Shown: positions 52,279 through 61,145 of the stretch, in pieces
Position numbering within the stretch: the stretch's first letter is position 1
How the letters are laid out: each line of letters starts with the position of its first letter
From: an uncultured Sulfitobacter sp.
Lineage (GTDB): Bacteria; Pseudomonadota; Alphaproteobacteria; Rhodobacterales; Rhodobacteraceae
DNA: 64,000 bases
Direction: 5' to 3'
Assembly: GCA_938003685.1 (NCBI GenBank)
Contig: CALKXT010000030.1
Location: forward strand, 1 to 64,000
Program-made: the position numbers and the translations under genes
Notes under the pieces: model-generated
Told to the model about the DNA's origin: nothing
Databases searched by the model: none
What the model saw: the letters and a program-made list of their open reading frames with translations, nothing else

Positions 52279-53529
52279 ATGACATATCATCCCAAGTCGG
52301 AATTCATACGCATCATGATGGAACGCGGGTTTCTCGCGGATTGTACCGATTATCAAGGATTAGATGAGGCACTGCTGAAGGGTGGTCAAGCGGGCTATAT
52401 CGGGTTTGATGCCACGGCCAAGTCTTTGCACGTGGGATCCTTGATCCAGATCATGATGATGCGCTGGCTGCAAAAGACAGGTGGGCGACCTATCACGCTG
52501 ATGGGTGGTGGGACCACCAAAGTGGGTGATCCATCGTTTCGCGCAGATGAACGGCCTTTGCTGGATGCGCAAGCCATTGACGACAATATCGCAGGCATTA
52601 AGAAAGTGTTTAGCGCCTACCTGACCTACGGCGATGGTCCGTCAGATGCGATGATGATCAATAACGCTGAATGGCTTGACGGGTTAAACTATCTCGATTT
52701 CCTGCGTGACATCGGGCGGCATTTTTCGATCAACCGGATGTTGGCATTTGAAAGCGTCAAATCACGGCTGGATCGCGAACAGAGCCTGTCATTCCTCGAA
52801 TTCAACTACATGATCTTGCAAGCCTATGATTTTATGGAGCTTCACCGCCGATATGGATGCATCCTGCAAATGGGTGGCTCAGACCAATGGGGCAATATCG
52901 TGAATGGGATCGACCTGACCCGCCGGGTTGTGGACGGTGAGGTCTATGGCCTGACGTCACCTTTGCTGACCACGTCAGATGGTAAAAAGATGGGCAAATC
53001 GCTGTCTGGTGCAATCTGGCTTAATCCTGACATGCTGTCACCCTATGAGTTCTGGCAGTTCTGGCGCAACACCACGGATGCCGATGTCGGCAAGTTCCTG
53101 AAACTCTATACTGAGTTGCCGGTGGATGAATGTGACCGTCTAGGTGCGCTTGAAGGGTCCGAGATTAACGCAGCTAAGGTGCGTTTGGCAAACGAAGTGA
53201 CAACCCTCTTGCACGGTGCGGATGCAGCACAGGCCGCCGAAGCCACAGCGCGCGAAGTATTTGAAAAGGGCGGCGTTGGAGATGATTTGCCAACACTTAC
53301 CTTAAGTGGTGCAGACATTGGGGATGGCATTTCGATTGTGCAATTGATCGTGAAATCAGGTTTGGCGGGATCAGGCAAAGAAGCAAAGCGTTTGATCACC
53401 GAAAACGGTGCGCGCCTGAACGATGAACCGCTAACCAATGCGGGCCTGATGATTGATGCCGCTGCATTGGCAACACCGATCAAGCTAAGCGCGGGCAAAA
53501 AACGTCATGCGCTGGTGCAATTGGGCTAA
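52279..53529 (+). CDS. tyrS: Tyrosyl-tRNA synthetase
   Basis: A 416-residue class Ib aminoacyl-tRNA synthetase. The HIGH-type motif occurs as LHVGSL and the KMSKS motif as KKMGKSLSG. The tyrosine-site block is [36 protein letters not shown]. The C-terminal S4 domain (about 350-416: [31 protein letters not shown]) binds tRNA. It is the TyrRS group with long insertion typical of proteobacteria. ATG 52279 fits. Confidence 0.97.
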   Translation: MTYHPKSEFIRIMMERGFLADCTDYQGLDEALLKGGQAGYIGFDATAKSLHVGSLIQIMMMRWLQKTGGRPITLMGGGTTKVGDPSFRADERPLLDAQAIDDNIAGIKKVFSAYLTYGDGPSDAMMINNAEWLDGLNYLDFLRDIGRHFSINRMLAFESVKSRLDREQSLSFLEFNYMILQAYDFMELHRRYGCILQMGGSDQWGNIVNGIDLTRRVVDGEVYGLTSPLLTTSDGKKMGKSLSGAIWLNPDMLSPYEFWQFWRNTTDADVGKFLKLYTELPVDECDRLGALEGSEINAAKVRLANEVTTLLHGADAAQAAEATAREVFEKGGVGDDLPTLTLSGADIGDGISIVQLIVKSGLAGSGKEAKRLITENGARLNDEPLTNAGLMIDAAALATPIKLSAGKKRHALVQLG

Positions 53530-53600
53530 AACGGCGGGAAAGCGCCCGCTTTAGCGGCTCAACTGATACGTGCCTTATTGCTTAACCGTATGTTCATCTT

Positions 53601-53624
53601 CATGGGCGCAATTTTGCGCCCATG
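53601..53624 (+). promoter_or_regulatory. Perfect hairpin covering the start codon of the next gene
   Basis: CATGGGCGCAA-TT-TTGCGCCCATG is a perfect inverted repeat with 11-bp arms. The 3' arm contains ATG 53622, the start of the GNAT-like gene. No Shine-Dalgarno sequence is apparent. In RNA this would bury the start codon, so it could control translation; it has no T tract, so it is a poor tyrS terminator. Confidence 0.45.
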
Positions 53625-54455
53625 TTCGATATTGCCCCTGACGCTGATACGCCCCTTTTGCAAGACATGGCCTTTGCCGTGGCGCTGCGGCTATGTGGGC
53701 AAAACCCGGTTATCTTACCGTCTGGCTTGATTGTCCTACGACAACGTATCTTGGGTGTGCCGATGTTGATGGTGCCGCGTGCGATCCCTCCCGTCGACCT
53801 TACAGACCAGTTGCGCAAGTTTGGGCTGAACCGTCTGCCCTTGATCCTGTCCCCAGAGAGGGCCTGCCCCCTGCCCGCGGCAGTACGCCTGCGCGCACCC
53901 CAGACGATAGCCCAGTTGGATTTAATACCTGATACTGAAATTGCGCGTGCTCAACTGCATCCCAAATGGCGCAATCAATTACACCGCGCAGAGAAAGCAG
54001 GTCTGCGCGTGACGCACAAAGTGATGCCCAGCGGGTCAAATCATCCACTCCTCCACTTGGAAACCGCCCAAGCCAAAAGGCGACGCTATGCCAACTGGCC
54101 CGCCACACTTACCTCAACATTTGCAAAGGTCGCCCCAGATCAAACGCGGCTTTTCACAGCGCACATAGGCAATACTCCCGTCGCTCACATGCTGTTTATG
54201 CGCCACGGCCAACGCACGACCTATCACATCGGCCACATCACAGAACGTGGCAAAGCCGTTTGCGCACATAATCTGTTGCTGTGGAAAGCGTCCCGTTGGC
54301 TGACGGATCATGGTCATAGCGCGATTGATTTGGGAGTGATCACGCCACAAACACCCGGGCTTAATCGATTCAAATTACGCACAGGTGCTAAGCTGGTTGA
54401 AAGTGGCGGCACATGGCTGCGCTGGTGTCCTCTTGCACGAAAGCACAGCGCATGA
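53622..54455 (+). CDS. FemAB/GNAT-type acyltransferase
   Basis: A 277-residue protein with the acyl-CoA N-acyltransferase fold of the FemAB-like GNAT_6 group. The recognisable part is the C-terminal half (about 150-260: RLFTAHIGNTPVAHMLFMRHGQRTTYHIGHITERGKAVCAHNLLLWKASRWLTDHGHSAIDLGVITPQTPGLNRFKLRTGAKL). The N-terminal half holds PKWRNQLHRAEKAGL, seen in these families. It may modify a cell-surface or peptidoglycan-related substrate, but that is inference. The start lies inside a perfect hairpin, and M16 is an alternative start. The SDR gene follows 35 bp later. Confidence 0.7.
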   Translation: MFDIAPDADTPLLQDMAFAVALRLCGQNPVILPSGLIVLRQRILGVPMLMVPRAIPPVDLTDQLRKFGLNRLPLILSPERACPLPAAVRLRAPQTIAQLDLIPDTEIARAQLHPKWRNQLHRAEKAGLRVTHKVMPSGSNHPLLHLETAQAKRRRYANWPATLTSTFAKVAPDQTRLFTAHIGNTPVAHMLFMRHGQRTTYHIGHITERGKAVCAHNLLLWKASRWLTDHGHSAIDLGVITPQTPGLNRFKLRTGAKLVESGGTWLRWCPLARKHSA

Positions 54456-54490
54456 TTAACTGAACACACGTTCATATCAAGGGAAATGCA

Positions 54491-55246
54491 ATGCAACTCA
54501 ACACCACATCAGCCATCATTACCGGCGGCGCGTCAGGTTTGGGCGAGGCAACAGCCCGATATTTTGCCACGCAAGGCGCACAAGTGACCCTGCTGGACCG
54601 CGATGCAACGCGGGGCCCAGATGTGGCCGCAGAAATTGGCGGGCATTTCATCGAAACCGACGTGACCAATGAAACCTCCGTTCAGGCGGCTGTTGAATAT
54701 GCCATTGAGAAAATGGGCAACATCAACACGACCGTAAATTGTGCAGGCATTGCATTGGGCATCAAGACCATAGGCCGCGATGGCCCTCATCCTCTGGACG
54801 CATTTCAGCGCACAATCGATATCAATCTGGTTGGCAGCTTTAATGTCGCCCGTTTGTCGGCCGCCGCAATGACGCGCAATGAACCTGAAGCAGACGGCGC
54901 ACGTGGCGTGATCATCAACACGGCATCCATCGCAGCCTTTGATGGGCAAAAAGGCCAAGCAGCCTATGCGGCATCAAAAGGTGGCATTGTCGGCATGACC
55001 CTGCCCATGGCACGTGATCTGTCAAAAGATGGCATTCGCGTGATGACCATCGCGCCAGGTATCTTCATGACACCAATGCTGGCAGGATTACCCGAAGACG
55101 TACAAGTTGCACTGGCCGCAGACGTACCCAACCCCGCGCGATTAGGTGATCCGTCAGAATACGCACGTTTGGCCGGGTTTATCGTTGAGATGGGATATCT
55201 GAACGGTGAAGTTATCCGACTTGATGGTGCCTTGCGGATGCGTTGA
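54491..55246 (+). CDS. Short-chain dehydrogenase (3-hydroxyacyl-CoA dehydrogenase type 2-like)
   Basis: A 251-residue SDR. The NAD-binding motif is [16 protein letters not shown], the NCAG (VNCAGIA) structural motif follows, and the catalytic Ser-Tyr-Lys set is [23 protein letters not shown]. The C-terminal [12 protein letters not shown] and [22 protein letters not shown] ends match the HSD10-like group of 3-hydroxy-2-methylbutyryl-CoA dehydrogenases (isoleucine degradation). The substrate is not certain. ATG 54491 fits, and the acetyltransferase gene follows 4 bp after its stop, so co-transcription is likely. Confidence 0.88.
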   Translation: MQLNTTSAIITGGASGLGEATARYFATQGAQVTLLDRDATRGPDVAAEIGGHFIETDVTNETSVQAAVEYAIEKMGNINTTVNCAGIALGIKTIGRDGPHPLDAFQRTIDINLVGSFNVARLSAAAMTRNEPEADGARGVIINTASIAAFDGQKGQAAYAASKGGIVGMTLPMARDLSKDGIRVMTIAPGIFMTPMLAGLPEDVQVALAADVPNPARLGDPSEYARLAGFIVEMGYLNGEVIRLDGALRMR

Positions 55247-55250
55247 TCCA

Positions 55251-55796
55251 ATGACCACTGAATACGAAAAAATGGCGGCAGGTGAGTGGTATTCCTGCCT
55301 TGATGCACAGTTGGACCTATTGCGCATGGCCGCGCGCCACGCTGTGTTTTCTCATAACAACCTGCCCCCGGATCAGCGTTCATCACTCAGCACACCGTTG
55401 CGCGACTTGTTTGCCCAATACGGGCGTGATTGTATGATCGAAGCGCCTTTTCATTGCTCATATGGGTTCAACATCCACCTTGGTGATGCAGTGTATCTCA
55501 ATGCGGGCTGCGTGATTCTCGATTCAGCAAAGGTTACGATTGGTAGCGGCACGATGATCGGTCCACAGGCGCAAATCCTGTGTGCAGAGCATCACAAAGA
55601 CCGGGAAAAACGCGCGCGAGGTATCGAAATTGCCAAACCCGTCACTCTTGGCATGGATGTATGGGTCGGGGCTGGGGCGATCATCATGCCGGGCGTGACT
55701 GTAGGTGACGCAGCTATAATCGGGGCCGGTGCAGTGGTCACAAAAGATGTAGCAGCAGGGCAAAGCGTTGTGGGCGTACCCGCAAGAACGCTTTAA
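55251..55796 (+). CDS. Maltose O-acetyltransferase-like hexapeptide acetyltransferase
   Basis: A 181-residue left-handed beta-helix acetyltransferase of the Maa/LacA/NodL group. The N-terminal helical cap (MTTEYEKMAAGEWYSCLDAQLDLLRM) is typical. Hexapeptide repeats include GDAVYLNAGCVILDSAKVTIGSGTMIGPQAQILCAEHH, whose histidine is catalytic, and MDVWVGAGAIIMPGVTVGDAAIIGAGAVVTKDV. The acceptor sugar is unknown. The track starts at 55206; ATG 55251 is correct by family length. Its stop overlaps the end of the ABC-F gene on the other strand. Confidence 0.92.
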   Translation: MTTEYEKMAAGEWYSCLDAQLDLLRMAARHAVFSHNNLPPDQRSSLSTPLRDLFAQYGRDCMIEAPFHCSYGFNIHLGDAVYLNAGCVILDSAKVTIGSGTMIGPQAQILCAEHHKDREKRARGIEIAKPVTLGMDVWVGAGAIIMPGVTVGDAAIIGAGAVVTKDVAAGQSVVGVPARTL

Positions 55797-57601
55797 CCGC
55801 CAGACTTCTCTTCCAGCATCATCCATTCTTCTTCGGCTGCATCCAACTTTGATTGGCGTTCAATCAACGCATCTGTGGCCTTTTGGAACTTCACCGGGTT
55901 TGCGGTGAACAGTTCAGGATCGCTCATCAATTCTTGCAGCTTGCCAATCTCAGCCTCAAGGCGCGCCATTTCATCTGGAATCGCCTCAAGACGGTGTTTT
56001 TCCGTGAAACTAAGGCCAGACTTTGTAGATTTTTCCTGCTTTTCCTTAGCCGCTTGTGGCTTTGACTTGGTCACACTGCCAGAAAAATCATCTTGGCCGC
56101 GCTGAGACAGGTAGTCGGTCCAACCGCCGGCATAGATCGTGGCCTTGCCGTCACCTTCCATCGCGATGGTGGTTGCGGCGACGCGGTCTAGAAAGTCACG
56201 GTCGTGGCTGACCAGAATGACGGTGCCGTCATAATTGCCCAGCAATTCTTGCATCAGATCCAGCGTTTCCACATCCAGATCGTTGGTCGGTTCGTCCAAA
56301 ACTAACAGATTGCTTTGCCGCGCCATGATCTTGGCCAGCAACAGGCGTGCTTTTTCGCCCCCTGACAAAGACCGTACAGGCGCGCGGGCCTGCGCCTCGT
56401 CAAACAGAAATTCTTTAAGGTATCCAACGACATGCTTGGGATTACCGCGCACCAACACCTGATCCGCCTTACCAGAGACGCGCATGTCAGGATCGCCTGT
56501 CAAACTGTCCCAGAGTGACATATCCCCATCAAGCTGCGCGCGCGCCTGATCAAACAGGGCGAGTTCCAGATTGGTGCCTATGGTCACAGTGCCCGTATCC
56601 GGTTCTTCACGGCCAATCAGCATGTTCAACAACGTGGTTTTGCCCACGCCATTTGGCCCCACAAGCGCGATACGGTCACCGCGTTGCACCTTGAGGGAAA
56701 AGTCACTCAAGATAACCTTGTCAGCAAAATGTTTGGTGATGTTTACCGCTTCGATCACCTTACGGCCAGATTTTGGTCCAGCCTCAAGTGCCATCGCGGC
56801 CGTTCCCTGACGCTTGATCTGTGCCGCCCGTTCGCCGCGCAATTCTTGCAAGGCACGCACCCGGCCTTGGTTGCGTTTACGTCGGGCTGAAATACCTTCA
56901 ACGGCCCACCGCGCCTCTGACTTAATCTTGCGATTAAGCTTGTGACGCTGCATGTCTTCTTCTTCCCATTGCTGGTCACGCCACGCTTCGAACCCAGTAA
57001 ATCCGGTTTCTTGTCTACGCACCATTCCCCTGTCAATCCAAAGGGTTGCGCGAGTAAGCTCACGTAAAAATGCACGGTCATGGCTGATAATCAAAAACGC
57101 GGTGCGGGTCTGTTTGAGTTCTGCCTCAAGCCAGCCAATTGCTTCGATATCCAGATGGTTGGTCGGCTCGTCCAGCAGCATCAACTCCGGCTCAGAGGCC
57201 ATCAGGCGCGCCAAAGCTGCACGGCGACGTTCCCCGCCCGATGCCGTGGCAACGGGGCGTGCAGGATCAAACTTGAGACCCTCGCCCGCGCGTTCGACCT
57301 TGTACATCTCGCCGGGGTCAAGTCCGTGGGCGGCAAAATCGCCCAAAGTTTCAAAGCCCGCCAAATCGGGGTCTTGTTCCATATACCCAACAGAGACACC
57401 CGGCCCAGCGATCACATCGCCTTTGTCCGCCTCAACCAATCCCGCCATCACCTTCATCAAGGTTGATTTGCCCGATCCATTGCGCCCAACCAGCGCAACA
57501 CGATCCCCGGGCTGGATCACCAAAGACAGGTTATCAAATACAGGATCACCGCCAAAAGTCAGCGATATTTCATTCAGTTGTAAGAGGGGTGCACGTGCCA
57601 T
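55793..57601 (-). CDS. uup: ABC-F family ATPase (Uup-like)
   Basis: A 602-residue ABC-F protein. The first domain has Walker A GRNGSGKST, signature ASGGERRRAALARL and Walker B LMLLDEPTNHLDIEA. The second has GPNGVGKTT, LSGGEKARLLLAKIM and LLVLDEPTNDLDVETLD. Between them is a basic linker with RRKRNQGRVRAL, and a C-terminal coiled coil (about 535-602) follows, as in Uup. It would bind ribosomes and possibly branched DNA. It is the second ABC-F of this window and differs from the YheS-like copy in domain details. Confidence 0.9.
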   Translation of the reverse strand: MARAPLLQLNEISLTFGGDPVFDNLSLVIQPGDRVALVGRNGSGKSTLMKVMAGLVEADKGDVIAGPGVSVGYMEQDPDLAGFETLGDFAAHGLDPGEMYKVERAGEGLKFDPARPVATASGGERRRAALARLMASEPELMLLDEPTNHLDIEAIGWLEAELKQTRTAFLIISHDRAFLRELTRATLWIDRGMVRRQETGFTGFEAWRDQQWEEEDMQRHKLNRKIKSEARWAVEGISARRKRNQGRVRALQELRGERAAQIKRQGTAAMALEAGPKSGRKVIEAVNITKHFADKVILSDFSLKVQRGDRIALVGPNGVGKTTLLNMLIGREEPDTGTVTIGTNLELALFDQARAQLDGDMSLWDSLTGDPDMRVSGKADQVLVRGNPKHVVGYLKEFLFDEAQARAPVRSLSGGEKARLLLAKIMARQSNLLVLDEPTNDLDVETLDLMQELLGNYDGTVILVSHDRDFLDRVAATTIAMEGDGKATIYAGGWTDYLSQRGQDDFSGSVTKSKPQAAKEKQEKSTKSGLSFTEKHRLEAIPDEMARLEAEIGKLQELMSDPELFTANPVKFQKATDALIERQSKLDAAEEEWMMLEEKSGG

Positions 57602-57678
57602 GAGTGCCAGCTATCTGTGCCAATGACAGAGGTCAATAAGCAGCTGCATTATCTTCGGCCAAAATGCGTGTGACGGCC

Positions 57679-58404
57679 CTAAACCAAAGCGCGCAACAAT
57701 CTTTTACGGTTTTCCGGTATCTTGCCAATTTCGAGCCCTGTAAACACGTGTAGGGTGTTCATTTCATGATCCACAACCGCATGATCGCTGACCCAGCCCC
57801 CCATCATAAGATAGGTGCGTAACAACGGCGGCATCGCCGCTGTCGCGCGCTTTGCATCCGGTGCGTGTTGCACCTCATCTGCAAAGCGATACACATCTGG
57901 GGCCTTTATACCCGGCCGCCACCCATCAGGCGCAAGATGGCGCGCTTTGAGCATCGCAAAGGCGTCAAGGTGAGCGGCCTTTTCTATTCCATCAAAGGAT
58001 GAACATCCAAACAGCATTTGTACGTCTTGCGAATCGACCATATCCGTCAGCGCGGCCCAAGCGAGACGCACAATATCAGGATCATTCCAATCAGGATGCA
58101 CACAGAATCGGCCCAACTCCATCATCAGGCCGCTGTAGGTACTCAATGTGGAAAGGTCATAAAATTGTGCTGCATAGCTGTGTGACAAGTGCGAGGCGCG
58201 CACTGCAAGCAGCCGATAGCAACATACCGTGGTGCCGCTTGCAGTGTCCTTGATCACGAAATGGGTGCAACGGTCATCATAACCATCCACATCAAACGGA
58301 TCAGGCACGCCAAAACACAACGCACGCAATGCATGAATACTTGCGCGTTCAGCCGGGCTATTCGCCTGCTGAACGGTGTATCTACCTTTGGTAAATGATA
58401 TCAT
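57679..58404 (-). CDS. Amino-acid lipid N-acyltransferase (OlsB or GlsB type)
   Basis: A 241-residue protein of the OlsB-type GNAT group, which makes the 3-hydroxyacyl amide of ornithine (OlsB) or glutamine (GlsB) in aminolipid synthesis. Visible blocks are RALCFGVPDPFDVDGYDDRCTHFVI, VCCYRLLAVR, MMELGRFCVHPDW and LFGCSSFDGIE. The track starts at 58431; ATG 58404 (MISFTKGRY) is preferred. In roseobacters olsB is usually beside olsA; here no olsA is adjacent, and the gene lies next to bamE and the plsX-fabH block. So GlsB is as likely as OlsB. Confidence 0.82.
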   Translation of the reverse strand: MISFTKGRYTVQQANSPAERASIHALRALCFGVPDPFDVDGYDDRCTHFVIKDTASGTTVCCYRLLAVRASHLSHSYAAQFYDLSTLSTYSGLMMELGRFCVHPDWNDPDIVRLAWAALTDMVDSQDVQMLFGCSSFDGIEKAAHLDAFAMLKARHLAPDGWRPGIKAPDVYRFADEVQHAPDAKRATAAMPPLLRTYLMMGGWVSDHAVVDHEMNTLHVFTGLEIGKIPENRKRLLRALV

Positions 58405-58472
58405 TCCTGCCGCCTCACCAGCGGTGAACAATCACACCACACAGCAGAACCGCCACCTAGACATGATTGTCC

Positions 58473-58934
58473 TTAGCTGCCGAAACCGGGGCTAAAGCGA
58501 CCAAGATTGCCCAATAGCTGACGCAAAAAGGATTTATCAGACACCGAGGATGTTGTGACGCGGCGCGAGATTGGCACGACTTCTCCGCGTTCCAAACCAA
58601 AGCGTTCGACGTTTTGCACAACGCCGTTTTCAGAAAAACTGATGGCGACCACTTGGCGTTCGATCTCTTTTGACGCCAAAGGCCCAATCGAACGCTTACG
58701 CATTTTCACATAGTAATAGCCGCTGCTGTCTAGAACCCCGGCTGAAGTTGGCACGCCAATCTTTTCAGCAACACTTTCGCGGGTGTCTGATCCCACCTGG
58801 ATTTGATCCAGGTCTTCTTGGGGTGGGATATACCCGTGGTTTTGGTATATGGGCGTACAGGCACCAAGCGCGATAAACGCGGCAACGGCCGTGGCCCGAA
58901 TGGCCCGAACATGGGTCTGGCTGAAATTGCGCAT
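58473..58934 (-). CDS. bamE: BamE-type outer-membrane assembly lipoprotein
   Basis: A 153-residue lipoprotein of the SmpA/OmlA family, part of the BAM complex that inserts beta-barrel proteins. The lipobox is LGAC (Cys26). The mature domain has the family's IPPQEDLDQIQVGSDTRESVAEKIGVPTS helix and then a Tyr/Val-rich strand region (GYYYVKMRKRSIGP...ERQVVAISF). The C-terminal tail is longer than in E. coli. It is divergent from the yceD gene, and the N-acyltransferase gene follows 68 bp downstream on the same strand. LptD, encoded 31 kb away, is a BAM client. Confidence 0.92.
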   Translation of the reverse strand: MRNFSQTHVRAIRATAVAAFIALGACTPIYQNHGYIPPQEDLDQIQVGSDTRESVAEKIGVPTSAGVLDSSGYYYVKMRKRSIGPLASKEIERQVVAISFSENGVVQNVERFGLERGEVVPISRRVTTSSVSDKSFLRQLLGNLGRFSPGFGS

Positions 58935-59039
58935 GTGGTCTGCCCTCTTGCCCTTGGAAGTGATGGCTTTTATTCCGCATACACCAATGGCACCCCCGGT
59001 ATCAAGAAACTAGGTTCAAGAAACGAAAGGTGACATCAA

Positions 59040-59591
59040 ATGTCCCGCACTCCACCAAGTAAAACAGCCCTGCGCGTGGCAGATCTGTCGCAAACGACTG
59101 ACAACAGCTTTTCGCTGCGTCCAGATGCCCCAAAACTAGCGGAAATTGCAGCAACCTTAGATATCTCCACCCTGCGCAAGCTTAGTTTTGTGGGGCGCAT
59201 CGTGCCTATGGGCGGCAAAGACTGGCAACTTGAGGCCAGATTGGGCGCTACTGTCGTTCAACCCTGCGTGATTACGTTAGAATCCGTGACCACACGGATC
59301 GATGCAGATATCAACCGACGGTTTGTTCATGATTTCAGCGATCCTGATGAGCCAGAGGTGGAAATGCCTGAAGATGAAAGCACCGAACGCCTTGGGCAAT
59401 GGATTGATCCGGCACAAGTAATGCTTGAGGCATTGACGCTACGAGTGCCTGATTATCCACGTAAAGATGACGTTGAACTGGGGCAGATGGTTTACACCAA
59501 ACCCGGCGAAGCGCCGATGACCGACGAAGATGCACGCCCCTTTGCCGGGCTAGCAGACCTAAAGGATAAGTTGAAAAAGGACGCGCATTGA
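59040..59591 (+). CDS. DUF177 (YceD-like) protein
   Basis: A 183-residue DUF177 protein, a family linked to 23S rRNA accumulation and ribosome assembly and commonly placed before rpmF. The family centre is GAVVQPCVITLESV-like (seen as GATVVQPCVITLE), with acidic stretches (PDEPEVEMPEDESTE) and a C-terminal LKDKLKKD helix. There is a 210 bp gap before rpmF, longer than in many relatives, holding the rpmF leader. It would start the yceD-rpmF-plsX-fabH run. Confidence 0.88.
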   Translation: MSRTPPSKTALRVADLSQTTDNSFSLRPDAPKLAEIAATLDISTLRKLSFVGRIVPMGGKDWQLEARLGATVVQPCVITLESVTTRIDADINRRFVHDFSDPDEPEVEMPEDESTERLGQWIDPAQVMLEALTLRVPDYPRKDDVELGQMVYTKPGEAPMTDEDARPFAGLADLKDKLKKDAH

Positions 59592-59801
59592 CGCTGCGAT
59601 GGTCTGTTGCAAAGTTCGACCCAAATACCTACTTGCATCATATCGGTTTAGCAGTATTTTGCCGCCCTTACCCCAATTAAGGTTGGACATTGCGAGGCCT
59701 TACGCCTAAAGCGACGTCACGCCCGAACGGGATGAATTTGAAACATGGTTGTGACATGGCATTTGCTTGTGTTTCTAACCCTAAATACAAAGGCACCAGT
59801 C

Positions 59802-60008
59802 ATGGCTGTCCAGCAGAATAAAGTTTCCAAGTCGCGTCGCAACAACCGTCGCGCACATGATTCGCTTAGCGCCGAGAATCCAAATGAGTGTTCAAACTGT
59901 GGTGAGCTGAAACGCCCACACCATATTTGTGCATCTTGTGGTCACTATGCAGACAACGAAATTGTCGCTTTGACTGAAGAGATCGACTTGGAAGACGACG
60001 CGGCTTAA
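59802..60008 (+). CDS. rpmF: 50S ribosomal protein L32
   Basis: A 68-residue L32, a zinc-ribbon-type large-subunit protein. The N-terminal basic stretch [21 protein letters not shown] binds rRNA. The four cysteines occur as CSNCGE and CASCGHY, so this is the zinc-binding (C+) form of L32. The C-terminal tail is acidic. The track ORF begins at 59745; ATG 59802 is right by family length. It lies 45 bp before plsX, the usual rpmF-plsX-fabH arrangement. Confidence 0.95.
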   Translation: MAVQQNKVSKSRRNNRRAHDSLSAENPNECSNCGELKRPHHICASCGHYADNEIVALTEEIDLEDDAA

Positions 60009-60053
60009 GCTGCGTCACATTTCAATCAAGATCATAAGAGGTTTTCGCAACAG

Positions 60054-61145
60054 ATGACGGCCCCGACCGATCACACCTCCGCGAATTCCACGCCTGTTAC
60101 TTCAGGCCGCACTCTCATATCGGTCGACGCCATGGGAGGCGATCAGGGCCCGGCAGCAGTAGTTGCCGGGTGTGCTTTGTCTGCAAAGGCAAATAGTGAC
60201 ATCGCTTTTATACTGCATGGTGATGAGGCATTGTTGACCCCGCTGGTCGCTAAACGCAGCGAATTGGCGAACATTTGCGAGATTCGTCACACCACCGATA
60301 TTGTTACGATGGACGACAAGCCAAGTCAGGTGCTGCGCACGGGCAAGGATACGTCGATGTGGTCGGCGATCGAATCTGTGCGCACCGGTGACGCCGCTGT
60401 GGCCGTGTCCTGTGGCAACACAGGCGCGTTGATGGCGGTATCGATGATCCGCCTTAGAAAAATACCCGGTGTGAACCGACCAGCAATTGCGGTGCTTTAT
60501 CCCTCATCAAACCCACAAGGGTTTAATGTGATGTTGGATGTTGGTGCCGATATTCGCGCCGATGCAGATGATTTGATGCGATATGCTTTGATGGGCATGT
60601 CTTATGCGCGTAATGGCATGGATATCGAACGACCACGTGTTGGCCTGCTCAATGTGGGCACCGAAGAGCACAAAGGCCGCTCTGAGCTAAAAGAAGCTTA
60701 TGATCTGATTCGCGATCAAGCTGATGTGGCTGGGTATGACTTTATTGGCTTTGTTGAAGGCGGTGACATTTCTGGTGACCGCGCTGATGTGATTGTGACA
60801 GACGGATTTACCGGAAACGTCGCGATCAAAACAGGCGAAGGCACCGCCAACCTGATCGGCAATCGCCTGCGTGAAGCCTTCAAATATTCGCTTTTGTCAA
60901 AACTGGCATCGCTGCTATCCTATGGTTCGTTAATGCGGTTGCGCAAAAAGATTGACCCGCGCCGCGTAAATGGTGGCGTCTTTTTGGGTCTGAATGGTAC
61001 AGTTGTGAAATCCCATGGCTCTGCAGATGCAACTGGCGTGTCAGCGGCAATCAAATTGGCAGCACAACTGTCGATGAATAATTTTAATGATAAGCTGGCG
61101 GCCCGCGTCGCGGCGGCCCTACCCGTTGAGGAACCAAGCGAATGA
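60054..61145 (+). CDS. plsX: Phosphate acyltransferase PlsX
   Basis: A 363-residue PlsX, which turns acyl-ACP into acyl-phosphate for PlsY-dependent glycerolipid synthesis. Signatures are SVDAMGGDQGPAAVVAGC, SCGNTGALMAVSMIRLR and DGFTGNVAIKTGEGTANLI. A 20-residue polar N-terminal extension (TAPTDHTSANSTPVT) precedes the core. The stop overlaps the fabH ATG, so PlsX and FabH are translationally coupled, linking acyl chain starts and lipid formation. Confidence 0.96.
   Translation: MTAPTDHTSANSTPVTSGRTLISVDAMGGDQGPAAVVAGCALSAKANSDIAFILHGDEALLTPLVAKRSELANICEIRHTTDIVTMDDKPSQVLRTGKDTSMWSAIESVRTGDAAVAVSCGNTGALMAVSMIRLRKIPGVNRPAIAVLYPSSNPQGFNVMLDVGADIRADADDLMRYALMGMSYARNGMDIERPRVGLLNVGTEEHKGRSELKEAYDLIRDQADVAGYDFIGFVEGGDISGDRADVIVTDGFTGNVAIKTGEGTANLIGNRLREAFKYSLLSKLASLLSYGSLMRLRKKIDPRRVNGGVFLGLNGTVVKSHGSADATGVSAAIKLAAQLSMNNFNDKLAARVAAALPVEEPSE

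Noticed and set aside
53530-53560. Hairpin GCGGG...CCCGC as tyrS terminator
   Set aside because: The stem is short and no T tract follows, so it is not convincing.
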